Shown piece after piece: positions 1 to 6,887 of a stretch of DNA of 29,304 bases; the first letter of the stretch is position 1, and each line of letters starts with the position of its first letter. This DNA comes from an uncultured Bacilli bacterium (GTDB lineage: Bacteria; Bacillota_I; Bacilli_A; RF39; UBA660): NCBI GenBank assembly GCA_949440065.1, contig CASRZP010000004.1, positions 1-29,304 on the forward strand, in the 5' to 3' direction. The notes below the pieces were generated by a model, which saw only the letters and a program-made list of their open reading frames with translations, was not told the origin of the DNA and ran no database searches. The translations under genes were made by a program, and so were the position numbers.

Positions 1-71
1 AAGTAAAACCCTTATTACATAAGGATGAGAAGAAATTCTTGTTCTTTTTCTTGCTCTAATTTATTCTTTGC

Positions 72-107
72 TAACTTTTACTAAAGTTGCCAAAAATAGG
101 ATAAAAT
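72..107 (+). promoter_or_regulatory. Candidate promoter/operator of the first surface protein gene
   Basis: A perfect inverted repeat, AACTTT-TACT-AAAGTT, occupies 73-88. AGGATAAAAT follows at 98-107 and could serve as a -10. There is no good TTGACA at standard spacing. The TAACTTT...AGGATA layout recurs upstream of the surface protein gene at 5254 with spacing one base different. Confidence 0.4.
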
Positions 108-138
108 ATAAGAGATAATGATAATGAGAGGCTAGCAT

Positions 139-1647
139 ATGAAAAAGAAAAAGATAATTTTAGTTTTGATAATGGGAATGATTATATCAGGAATAGTACT
201 CATGTATAAATCATTTGCTTTATTTTCAGTAAATCAAATCAATAGATCGGTAATCACCATCAAAGTAGGAACCATGAATGGAACGATTAAGGTTAATCAA
301 AATGCAACCGATTCCTTAACGATAAATGCTAACGAAACAAAAGAATTTACTGTAACTTTAGAAAATACCAATCGCATTGCAGGAAAATTCTTATTTTACT
401 ATCAACAAGAGTTACCTAATGGTTTAACTATTGGATACCAAGTAGCTACTGACATTGATATTCCTCCAGATACTATGGGTACAGTACTATCAAGCAATGA
501 AACACAAACATATTCTATAAAAGTTTCTAATAAAACCTCAAGTAGTCAAACAATAACTTTAAAAACTACTGGAGGATTAGAAAATTTAGGCTTATCTTTA
601 CCAACGGATGCACATATTATTGAACAATATGTAGGAAATAACTTTGCTGATGTAATTATTGAAAAGGCTAATGATAAAACAATTACCTCTTATATTAATG
701 GAAATCAAGGAGAAGTTTATACTTTTATTCATGAAAAAGGAGTACAACAGGAAGGATGGACAACGGATGAACTAACATCTTATCGCTACATTGGTGCAAC
801 TCCTAATAATTATGTTTATTTTAATTGCAAAGATTCTAGTGATAAAAATACTTGCGAATTATGGAGAGTCGTTGGCGTATTTTCGGTAGAGAACGAAAAA
901 GGAGAAAAACAGCAACGTGTTAAGATAATGAGAAATAACTCCCTTGGCATTTATGTATATGATAATAAAAAACAAGGGGAAGGTTCTGCTTTATATAGTT
1001 ATGGTTCTAGCGAATGGAAGGATGCCCATTTAAATACCTTATTAAATGATACCTATTATGATCAAAAACAAGGTAGTTGTTATATTACTACCGCAGCACA
1101 AACAGCAACCACTTGTGATTTTACTTCTCTTGGGTTAACAAAAAACGCAAGAACTATGATAGAAAAAGCAAAATTTTATCTTGGTAGCATTACTAATCAA
1201 TCATCCGTTACTGACTCTTCCACAGAAAACGTATATCTACAAGAACGAGGTACAGCCGTTCAAAACACTAACCAAAGTACAAATTATTTAAGTAATATAG
1301 GACTAATTTATCCATCAGATTATGGGTATACATACTCTCTTGGCGTTAGTAATACAATTTATAATACTTTAATTGCTTCTAAAGGAACTTCTGGTTTTGC
1401 CAATGGATGGATGTATAGTATTTTAACAAATAATGGTGCTAATTTTGCATGGACGATGTCTCCCATGGGTGTTATTTCATCTAGAAATGATATTACTCCA
1501 CTTGGAAATGATGGAAGAATTTATTATAGTACAGGTCGTGCTTTTCCTAATATTGCCTATTTAGTTACTCCATCTACCTATTTAAAAAAAGATGTTCAAG
1601 TTATATCAGGAAGTGGTTCATCTACAGATCCTTATATTTTAGGATAA
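139..1647 (+). CDS. Secreted surface protein, SipW-type signal, lectin-like C-terminus
   Basis: A 502-residue exported protein. Residues 1-28 form a basic start followed by a hydrophobic stretch and SFALFSV, which resembles the SipW-type signal of TasA/camelysin-like proteins (usually TYAxFTD). Residues about 35-150 are a Ser/Thr/Asn-rich beta-strand region, possibly a camelysin-like or Ig-like module. From about residue 185 there is a Cys-, Trp- and Tyr-containing domain with WRVVGVF, then FAWTMSP, and it ends GSGSSTDPYILG. That ending is familiar from surface proteins of gut Firmicutes with a C-type-lectin-like fold. GAGAGG at 126-131 lies 7 nt before the ATG. The gene is monocistronic, with a terminator directly downstream. 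No sortase motif is present, so attachment is unclear. Export is well supported; fold and ligand are inference. Confidence 0.7.
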   Translation: MKKKKIILVLIMGMIISGIVLMYKSFALFSVNQINRSVITIKVGTMNGTIKVNQNATDSLTINANETKEFTVTLENTNRIAGKFLFYYQQELPNGLTIGYQVATDIDIPPDTMGTVLSSNETQTYSIKVSNKTSSSQTITLKTTGGLENLGLSLPTDAHIIEQYVGNNFADVIIEKANDKTITSYINGNQGEVYTFIHEKGVQQEGWTTDELTSYRYIGATPNNYVYFNCKDSSDKNTCELWRVVGVFSVENEKGEKQQRVKIMRNNSLGIYVYDNKKQGEGSALYSYGSSEWKDAHLNTLLNDTYYDQKQGSCYITTAAQTATTCDFTSLGLTKNARTMIEKAKFYLGSITNQSSVTDSSTENVYLQERGTAVQNTNQSTNYLSNIGLIYPSDYGYTYSLGVSNTIYNTLIASKGTSGFANGWMYSILTNNGANFAWTMSPMGVISSRNDITPLGNDGRIYYSTGRAFPNIAYLVTPSTYLKKDVQVISGSGSSTDPYILG

Positions 1648-1663
1648 ACTTAATCAAAAAGTG

Positions 1664-1687
1664 GCAAGAATACATTTCTTGTTTTTT
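1664..1687 (+). terminator. Rho-independent terminator
   Basis: CAAGAA (1665-1670) pairs with TTCTTG (1676-1681) over a 5-nt loop, followed by six T. It closes the surface protein gene 17 nt upstream. Confidence 0.6.
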
Positions 1688-1727
1688 CGTATATCCATCA
1701 ATAGTAGGTAACAAAAAAAGAAAATTT

Positions 1728-1756
1728 TTGACAGTTAATATGATATATATTATAAT
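1728..1756 (+). promoter_or_regulatory. Sigma-A promoter of the ImmA-like gene
   Basis: TTGACA (1728-1733), 17-nt spacer, TATAAT (1751-1756): a consensus housekeeping promoter about 50 nt before the ATG at 1805. Confidence 0.85.
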
Positions 1757-1804
1757 ATGTGATGTGATATTTAGAAAAGCCATTTGATTTAAGGGGGGAT
1801 TTTT

Positions 1805-2137
1805 ATGACTGATTATAAACTATGGGTGTACTATCACAGTGGTGCAATAAATAGAGAGTTAACTTTAGAAGAACAAAGGGAAATAGATGCTTATGACCTA
1901 GCTATGCATTTACTTATCCCAACGAAGTCACTATTAAGATTTTTAGATAGCCTAGATAATTTTCCACTTGTTTATTGGGGAGAAACCGAATTTTTAGCTA
2001 CAGTGTTTAAGGTACCACTAGAGGTAATGGAAATTAGATTAAAGGATTTAAAGAAAAATAAAAAAATATATAAAGATAATGGTGAAAGAAGAAAAGTTTT
2101 AAAAAAGGGTAATGCAATATTTTTAGAATTTAAGTAG
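1805..2137 (+). CDS. Small ImmA/IrrE-like protein lacking the HExxH helix
   Basis: A 110-residue protein with a strong Shine-Dalgarno (AAGGGGGGAT) and a consensus promoter. Residues about 19-38 (LTLEEQREIDAYDLAMHLLIP) resemble the ImmA/IrrE (DUF955) helix that carries the third zinc ligand, usually ExxAnxFAaxLLmP. Residues about 62-82 (ELATVFKVPLEVMEIRLKDL in essence) match the following helix-turn-helix-like part. The HExxH catalytic helix that normally precedes this is absent: only YYHSG is seen, and the protein starts just before it. The family's catalytic members cleave repressors next to XRE genes, but no XRE gene adjoins here. It may be a non-catalytic partner or DNA-binding adaptor, or a truncated protease kept under its own promoter. 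Confidence 0.6.
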   Translation: MTDYKLWVYYHSGAINRELTLEEQREIDAYDLAMHLLIPTKSLLRFLDSLDNFPLVYWGETEFLATVFKVPLEVMEIRLKDLKKNKKIYKDNGERRKVLKKGNAIFLEFK

Positions 2138-2162
2138 TAAAATAAATGTATATGTGATAAAT

Positions 2163-2195
2163 AAAAGACAAAAGGAAAAAGGTCTTTTTCTTTTC
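2163..2195 (+). terminator. Rho-independent terminator
   Basis: AAAAGAC (2163-2169) pairs with GTCTTTT (2182-2188) over a 12-nt A-rich loop, then a T-rich run. It follows the ImmA-like gene. Confidence 0.55.
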
Positions 2196-2351
2196 TTTCA
2201 TAAACTATCAAAAAATTTGTAAAATATAATGTAAATTTCGAATTCTTTTCCAATGATAATATTGAGAACCTTGTATAAAAACAAAAACAAAGTATCAATA
2301 TTTTAATAGGGAAAAAGAAGTCCCTAGAAAGAAAAAATAAAACGACGAAAT

Positions 2352-2380
2352 TTGACAAAAGTATGATTTTATAGTAAAAT
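2352..2380 (+). promoter_or_regulatory. Sigma-A promoter of the ankyrin gene
   Basis: TTGACA (2352-2357), 17-nt spacer, TAAAAT (2375-2380), placed 34 nt before the preferred ATG at 2415. Confidence 0.8.
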
Positions 2381-2414
2381 ATATACTTGTCACGTTAATA
2401 AAGAGGTGTTTAAA

Positions 2415-3104
2415 ATGTTTTATAATGAAGAACAAGCAATAAAAGCGTGCGAAGAAGCACCCTCGTTAATTTTTGAATTATTAAAAGAGGGTCATATCGA
2501 ATTACTCGATAAAATTTTATCCATGAAGTTAGTAGATATTAATACTTGTGATGATATGGGAAACGATATTGTTACACGATTACTAAAAGCAAAACAATAC
2601 CCATTGGTATTAAAACATATGAAAAATAAAAATTGGGATATCAACCATCAAAATCAAGAGGGAGATACCTTTGCACATATCTTGGCATCTATTCATTATG
2701 TTAATGTGATAGAAATCATTAATCAATTAAAAATGAATCCAAATTTTATGCCAAATATCAAGAATAATAAGGGGGAGACAATTCTTGACAAATCTATTAA
2801 CGATCATTACATTTATACGACCGTTAAAATCCTTGAGGATGAGCGATTTACAAACATTGATTTGCTATCCTTTAAGAATTTATATGAAACGTATATAAAA
2901 AGTAGTAATTATGGAAAATATTCTAAGTTAACCAATTTAGAAGTGATTCTAGAACGCTTGGAAGAGAAAACCTTACTTCCTAAAATGTCTAAGTTATTAT
3001 TTTATATTAAAAATAACCTAGAATTAATCAAAGAAGAAATTATGGGAAACAATCCAAGTCAAATGGATCAATTGATTCATAGCTTACTAGAAGAAAATGA
3101 ATAA
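2415..3104 (+). CDS. Ankyrin-repeat protein
   Basis: A 229-residue soluble acidic protein with no signal peptide or membrane segment. Residues about 25-140 form four helix-pair repeats with ankyrin-type turns: DINTCDDMGNDIVTRLL, DINHQNQEGDTFAHILAS and MPNIKNNKGETILDKSI carry the N-x-x-G-x-T/D pattern at about 33-residue spacing. Residues 150-229 are a helical tail without clear repeats. ATG 2415 is chosen over the in-frame GTG at 2406, because the GTG lies inside the Shine-Dalgarno AGAGGTG (2402-2408) that serves the ATG with 6-nt spacing. Ankyrin repeats bind proteins; the partner is unknown. It is monocistronic between its own promoter and terminator, so it is not part of the miaB operon. 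Confidence 0.75.
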   Translation: MFYNEEQAIKACEEAPSLIFELLKEGHIELLDKILSMKLVDINTCDDMGNDIVTRLLKAKQYPLVLKHMKNKNWDINHQNQEGDTFAHILASIHYVNVIEIINQLKMNPNFMPNIKNNKGETILDKSINDHYIYTTVKILEDERFTNIDLLSFKNLYETYIKSSNYGKYSKLTNLEVILERLEEKTLLPKMSKLLFYIKNNLELIKEEIMGNNPSQMDQLIHSLLEENE

Positions 3105-3109
3105 AAAAG

Positions 3110-3131
3110 ACGCTTATGTTAAGCGTTTTTT
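3110..3131 (+). terminator. Rho-independent terminator
   Basis: ACGCTTA and TAAGCGT form a perfect 7-bp stem with a TGT loop, followed by T6. An A6 run on the left side could let it act on both strands. Confidence 0.85.
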
Positions 3132-3132
3132 C

Positions 3133-3161
3133 TTGTTTTTCTTTCTCTTTTGGGGTATATT
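3133..3161 (+). promoter_or_regulatory. Candidate promoter of miaB
   Basis: TTGTTT (3133-3138), 17-nt spacer, TATATT (3156-3161). Transcription would begin near 3168, which argues against the upstream in-frame TTG at 3150 as the miaB start. Confidence 0.5.
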
Positions 3162-3176
3162 ATTAAGGAAATGGAT

Positions 3177-4595
3177 GTGATACTTATGCATTTACCAACG
3201 TATAAAGAAGCAAGAACGATGAATAAAAAGCCATATGAGAGAAAAGCGTTTTTACTAAACCCAGAACTAAAACATCGATATCAGGGAACGTATCATTTAA
3301 AAACATATGGATGTCAGATGAATGAACATGATAGTGAAAATATCAAAGCTATGTTAGAAGAGTTAGGTTTTCTAGAAGTAGAAGACTATGAAAAAGCTGA
3401 TTTGGTATTACTAAATACTTGTTCAATTAGAGAAAATGCCAATAATAAAGCTTTTGGTATGTTAGGAAGATTAAAACATCTAAAAGAAGAAAACAAAGGG
3501 TTAATCGTAGGAATATGTGGTTGTATGGCTCAAGAAGAAAAAGTCATTCAGGATATTTTAGACAAATATCAATGGATAAACTTTGTGGTAGGGACAAATA
3601 ACTTATATCAATTACCAGAAGTTATTGCTAAAGTAATAGAGTCTAAACAACAACAAATCGAAGTTTATTCCCGCGAACAAGACTTAGTCGAGCAACTTCC
3701 TGTAAAAAGAGATAATCCTTATAGTGCCTATGTCAACATTATTTATGGATGTGATAAATTTTGTACTTATTGCATCGTACCATACACTAGAGGTCGTCAA
3801 AGAAGTAGAACGATGGAAGATATCTTAAATGAGGTAGACCATTTGATTCATGAAGGATACCAAGAAGTTATTTTGCTAGGACAAAATGTCAATGCTTATG
3901 GAAAAGATTTAGCATACGGTTATGATTTAGCTGATTTATTAGAAAAAATTGCCTTAACGAAAATTCCGCGAATTCGTTTTGTCACTAGTCATCCATGGGA
4001 TTTTACCGATAAAATGATCGATGTCATTAGTAAGTACAATAATATTTGTCCAAGTATTCATTTACCTGTTCAATCAGGAAGTAACCAAGTATTAAAACGA
4101 ATGGGTAGACGCTATACTATTGAACAATATCTTACTTTATTTGATAAATTAAAAGCAAAAAAGAAAAATTGTGCGATTTCTACCGACATTATTGTAGGAT
4201 TTCCTAACGAGACAGAAGAAGATTTTATGGATACGCTTAAATTAGTGGAATATTGTAAGTTTGATAATGCTTTCACTTTTATCTTTTCTAAAAGAGAGGG
4301 AACTCCTGCTGCTAAGATGAAGGATAATGTTAGTGATGAGATAAAAGAAAAGAGATTACAACAGTTAAATGAAGTAGTAAACCAATATTTTTTAGAAAAT
4401 AATCAAGCATTACTAGGAACAACAGTAGATGTGTTAGTCATGGGAACAAGTGAGAAAAAGGATGGCTATTTGTATGGCTATACTGATACGATGAAGTTGA
4501 TTAACTTTATAGGAGAAAAGAGTATGATAGGAAAAATTGTTCGTGTAGAAGTCATTGATGCTAAGACTTGGAGTCTTGATGGAAGAGCGTTATGA
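3177..4595 (+). CDS. miaB: tRNA-2-methylthio-N6-dimethylallyladenosine synthase MiaB
   Basis: A radical-SAM methylthiotransferase that converts i6A37 to ms2i6A37 in tRNAs reading UNN codons. The N-terminal UPF0004 domain has YGCQMNEHDSE, NTCSIREN and GICGCMAQEE, whose three Cys bind the auxiliary [4Fe-4S] cluster. The radical-SAM CxxxCxxC motif is CDKFCTYC, followed by VPYTRGRQRSR. IIVGFPNETEEDF and the C-terminal TRAM domain ending KTWSLDGRAL complete the protein, so all key residues are present. The start is uncertain. GTG 3177 has AAGGA seven bases upstream; ATG 3171 and ATG 3186 are in-frame alternatives. The next gene overlaps by 4 bp (ATGA), so the two are translationally coupled. Confidence 0.95.
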   Translation: MILMHLPTYKEARTMNKKPYERKAFLLNPELKHRYQGTYHLKTYGCQMNEHDSENIKAMLEELGFLEVEDYEKADLVLLNTCSIRENANNKAFGMLGRLKHLKEENKGLIVGICGCMAQEEKVIQDILDKYQWINFVVGTNNLYQLPEVIAKVIESKQQQIEVYSREQDLVEQLPVKRDNPYSAYVNIIYGCDKFCTYCIVPYTRGRQRSRTMEDILNEVDHLIHEGYQEVILLGQNVNAYGKDLAYGYDLADLLEKIALTKIPRIRFVTSHPWDFTDKMIDVISKYNNICPSIHLPVQSGSNQVLKRMGRRYTIEQYLTLFDKLKAKKKNCAISTDIIVGFPNETEEDFMDTLKLVEYCKFDNAFTFIFSKREGTPAAKMKDNVSDEIKEKRLQQLNEVVNQYFLENNQALLGTTVDVLVMGTSEKKDGYLYGYTDTMKLINFIGEKSMIGKIVRVEVIDAKTWSLDGRAL

Positions 4596-4939
4596 ATGAA
4601 TTAATTGAGGAATTTGATCGATTAGTTAATCTAGTAAAAGAGTCTACTGGCTATCAAAATTATCAAAAGTGGAAAACTCTAGTTAGTCAAGATGAAGATT
4701 TAGTATCATTAATTGAAAAAATCAAAAATACGCAAAAGGATTTAGTGAAAAAAACTTATCAAGATGATGATCTTAAGGAAAATGTAAAATCAGAACTTAT
4801 TTTATTAAATCAACAGTTAGAAAGTAATCCAGTTTATCATAATTATTTAGCATCACTAAATGAGTTGAATGCCTTAGTGGATGAAATTAAATATCGAATA
4901 GAAAGCGTTTTAGATCAAGTGAATCAACCCTTATGGTAA
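4592..4939 (+). CDS. YlbF/YmcA (RicA-like) family protein
   Basis: A 115-residue, almost entirely helical, charged protein of the YlbF/YmcA family. In Bacillus YmcA (RicA) sits directly after miaB and works with YlbF and YaaT in a complex that affects RNase Y-dependent mRNA maturation, competence, biofilm and sporulation. The same position here, with a 4-bp overlap to miaB, supports assignment to this family. It is shorter than RicA (about 143 residues) and has no cysteine at all, so the C-terminal cysteines that help bind Fe-S clusters in RicA are absent. A cluster-binding role is therefore unlikely for this copy. It could be the YlbF-type member instead, so no symbol is given. Confidence 0.8.
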   Translation: MNELIEEFDRLVNLVKESTGYQNYQKWKTLVSQDEDLVSLIEKIKNTQKDLVKKTYQDDDLKENVKSELILLNQQLESNPVYHNYLASLNELNALVDEIKYRIESVLDQVNQPLW

Positions 4940-5093
4940 AAAAGGTTTTGAGAAATAAAAAAAATGTGATAAAATTAAAGATGAAAATAGAAAAAGGTAT
5001 TAACAAGTGAATAGAGTGTGAAGAAGTGAATGAGAAAAATTATAGGAATATATGTTACTCTTTCCAATCTTGATGTTAACTGCAAAGTAATTA

Positions 5094-5103
5094 GGGGGGG
5101 GGG
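5094..5103 (+). repeat. Homopolymeric G10 tract
   Basis: Ten consecutive G in a very AT-rich intergenic region, 150 bp upstream of a surface protein gene. It is the longest G-run in the window and the kind of tract prone to slippage. Confidence 0.95.
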
Positions 5104-5129
5104 AATTGATAAAATAAAGTATCCAGTTC

Positions 5130-5163
5130 AACATGAAAGAGAATAGATTTTCATGTTCTTTTT
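5130..5163 (+). terminator. Rho-independent terminator
   Basis: AACATGAAA (5130-5138) and TTTCATGTT (5149-5157) form a perfect 9-bp stem with a 10-nt loop, followed by CTTTTT. It would end either miaB operon read-through or a small transcript started near 4980. Confidence 0.85.
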
Positions 5164-5185
5164 GCTATGTTGATTATATTATAGT

Positions 5186-5222
5186 TAACTTTAAAGTATT
5201 TTCAACAAATTTAGGATATACT
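5186..5222 (+). promoter_or_regulatory. Candidate promoter/operator of the TasA-like gene
   Basis: TAACTTTAAAGT (with palindrome ACTTTAAAGT) is followed 20 nt later by AGGATATACT, whose TATACT (5217-5222) is a good -10. A standard TTGACA box is missing. The arrangement copies that at 72-107 upstream of the first surface protein. Confidence 0.45.
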
Positions 5223-5253
5223 AATAAGAGAGAATAAGATAGGAAGGGAAAAA

Positions 5254-6525
5254 ATGAAAAAGAATAAAATAGGATTTACGATAATAATGTGCTTATTGTT
5301 GATTGTGGTAACAATCGGCGTAACGTATGCGGCATTCACCTTTAGTAAAGAAGGAACAGTAGAAAATACCTTAGAAACGGGAACAGTTGTGTTAACCTAT
5401 ACTGAAGGGAAAACGGGAATTACTTTGAATGAAGCCTATCCCATGAGTGATGAACAAGGAAAACTGTTAATGGGAGAAAACAATGTTTTTGATTTTACAG
5501 TACAAGCGAACCTATCAAGAAGAGTACCTATTGGCTACGAAGTTACGGCAGTGAAAATTCCCATTACTGATATGACACCTTTAGAAGATGATGAAGTAAA
5601 ACTTTATTTAGAAAGAGCGATAGATCCTGATACGACTTATCAAGAAATATTAGCACCCACTCACTTTTTACCAAGAGATGAACAAAGTGAAATAGGATCC
5701 CCAATAGGAAGTATGATCATTGATTCGGGAATGTTTATTAATAAAGGAATAACGCTTCATCATTATCGCTTACGTATGTGGGTAGATGAAGATGCGGACC
5801 TTGCAAGCGGTGTTGCCAAGAAATACGGAGTAAAAATTAATGTTTATGCTAAGCAAGATGTTGCTGCTACTACAGTAGATGGAAGGAATCCCTTTATCAA
5901 AAAGATCTATCAGTATGATCAAAATCTAGGATCACCTACTTTCTGTGTCACAGGGGAAGAAGCAACATGTATAGAAATAGTCAAGGCACCAGATATTTAT
6001 GAAGTAGGGACAATTGTTAAATATAAAGTAGACGATACTTTAGAAAAATATTTTCATGTAGTAAGTGATAACGACGATACTTTAACTTTACAACAAAGAG
6101 AAAATACAATAAATGGTACACCTTGGAATAATGATGCTAACGATAGTAGTAAAGGACCTATAATTTTGTTACCAGAATTGGAGGAAGCTACTAGTAGTTG
6201 GAGTAATGTATTAGATCAGATATATACTATAGAAACAATGCCTATTCCACAAAGAACTGCTAAAGCAAGGACCATCACGGTTGAAGAACTAACTAAATTA
6301 GGATGTATTACTAATCAAAAATCCTGTCCGATATGGGTATATAATTATTTAGCCGCTTCAACAAATTATGGAGGAACCGTTAATAATAAAGAGTCAGATA
6401 TTGGTTACTGGACAAGCGAAGCAAGGGGTCAGTATGCTTATTTTATCTTTCATGGTGGCTATTTAACATGGGGTAGTTCTGTGGCTTCATTGGGTACTCG
6501 TGCAGTTATTAATGTGTTAAAGTAA
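5254..6525 (+). CDS. TasA/camelysin-like surface protein with C-terminal lectin-like domain
   Basis: A 423-residue exported protein. Residues 1-26 are a SipW-type signal ending TYA, followed by AFTFSKEG, as in TasA and camelysin precursors. Residues about 42-205 are a TasA-like beta domain that is about 55% identical by hand count to the protein at 28185; LTYTEG, DEVKLYLERA, LAPTHF, SEIG and YRLRMW are shared. Residues about 215-423 are an extra domain starting with paired Cys and ending in a YWTSE...GTRAVINV pattern that recalls C-type-lectin-fold domains. GGAAGGG precedes the ATG. The gene sits between the YmcA-like gene and cotE, interrupting an order usually contiguous in Bacillus. No SipW peptidase is in the window. 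Fibre formation is inference from the family. Confidence 0.75.
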   Translation: MKKNKIGFTIIMCLLLIVVTIGVTYAAFTFSKEGTVENTLETGTVVLTYTEGKTGITLNEAYPMSDEQGKLLMGENNVFDFTVQANLSRRVPIGYEVTAVKIPITDMTPLEDDEVKLYLERAIDPDTTYQEILAPTHFLPRDEQSEIGSPIGSMIIDSGMFINKGITLHHYRLRMWVDEDADLASGVAKKYGVKINVYAKQDVAATTVDGRNPFIKKIYQYDQNLGSPTFCVTGEEATCIEIVKAPDIYEVGTIVKYKVDDTLEKYFHVVSDNDDTLTLQQRENTINGTPWNNDANDSSKGPIILLPELEEATSSWSNVLDQIYTIETMPIPQRTAKARTITVEELTKLGCITNQKSCPIWVYNYLAASTNYGGTVNNKESDIGYWTSEARGQYAYFIFHGGYLTWGSSVASLGTRAVINVLK

Positions 6526-6585
6526 TCTCTCTTAATATACAAGAAATAAATCACAAAAGGTAAAGTTTACATAAATCATTTTTAT

Positions 6586-6608
6586 AAGTCGTAAAAACGA
6601 CTTTTTTT
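6586..6608 (+). terminator. Rho-independent terminator
   Basis: AAGTCGT (6586-6592) and ACGACTT (6597-6603) form a perfect 7-bp stem with an AAAA loop, continuing into a T7 run. It ends the TasA-like gene. Confidence 0.9.
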
Positions 6609-6840
6609 ATTCATTGTAGTAATTTATCTCATTATGATCATCCATTTTTGATTAGCTTTATACCACATTGCGATCTTATTTTCTTCTCTTCTTTTTCTAT
6701 ATCAAACTCTCTTTATCATTATCATACGAATCTTAATTTAAAATTATATAAAAATAAGAAATTTTTAGCATATTAATTTTCTTTTTCTCAATTTTATATT
6801 AAAGTATAAAATAAAAGCATCTGTTCTTTCTAAATTTTAG
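6609..6840. other. AT-rich gap before cotE, no gene seen
   Basis: The whole gap between the TasA-like gene and cotE is 362 bp. This part has no open frame of note on either strand and no clear hairpin. Only the candidate cotE promoter just downstream stands out. Confidence 0.6.
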
Positions 6841-6841
6841 C

Positions 6842-6869
6842 ACAATTATGATTTTTTTTGCATAAAGTA
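6842..6869 (+). promoter_or_regulatory. Candidate sporulation-type (sigma-K/sigma-E) promoter of cotE
   Basis: CATAAAGTA (6861-6869) fits the mother-cell -10 patterns CATAnnnTA (sigma K) and CATAnnnT (sigma E). AC at 6842-6843, 17 nt upstream, fits the short sigma-K -35. No TTGACA/TATAAT pair is seen, and the downstream gene is a spore coat gene. Confidence 0.45.
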
Positions 6870-6887
6870 GAATGAGGAGGGATAATG

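Larger units (their letters stand above)
4940..5253 (+). other. Intergenic region with G10 tract, terminator and possible small transcript
   Basis: 314 bp without a convincing gene. It holds a possible promoter just after the YmcA-like stop (TTGAGA 4948-4953, 16-nt spacer, TAAAAT 4970-4975), a run of ten G at 5094-5103, a strong terminator at 5130-5163 and the upstream element of the next gene at 5186-5222. A 38-codon frame (5030-5146) crosses the G-run but lacks a good Shine-Dalgarno. Confidence 0.6.

Noticed and set aside
2307..2326. Hairpin TAGGGA/TCCCTA as a terminator
   Set aside because: The stem is only 6 bp and no T-run follows on the + strand; nothing is transcribed into it that is not already terminated at 2195.
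1972..2358. Minus-strand frame of 128 codons
   Set aside because: It runs antisense across the ImmA-like gene and its terminator, is low-complexity Phe/Leu/Lys, and has no Shine-Dalgarno.
3150..3176. Upstream TTG start of miaB
   Set aside because: It lies between the -35 and -10 boxes of the likely promoter, has no Shine-Dalgarno, and adds residues without similarity to MiaB.
5030..5146. 38-codon frame crossing the G10 tract as a gene
   Set aside because: The site before the ATG is poor, the frame ends inside a terminator loop, and the G-run yields an odd Gly stretch. It is mentioned only in connection with the tract.
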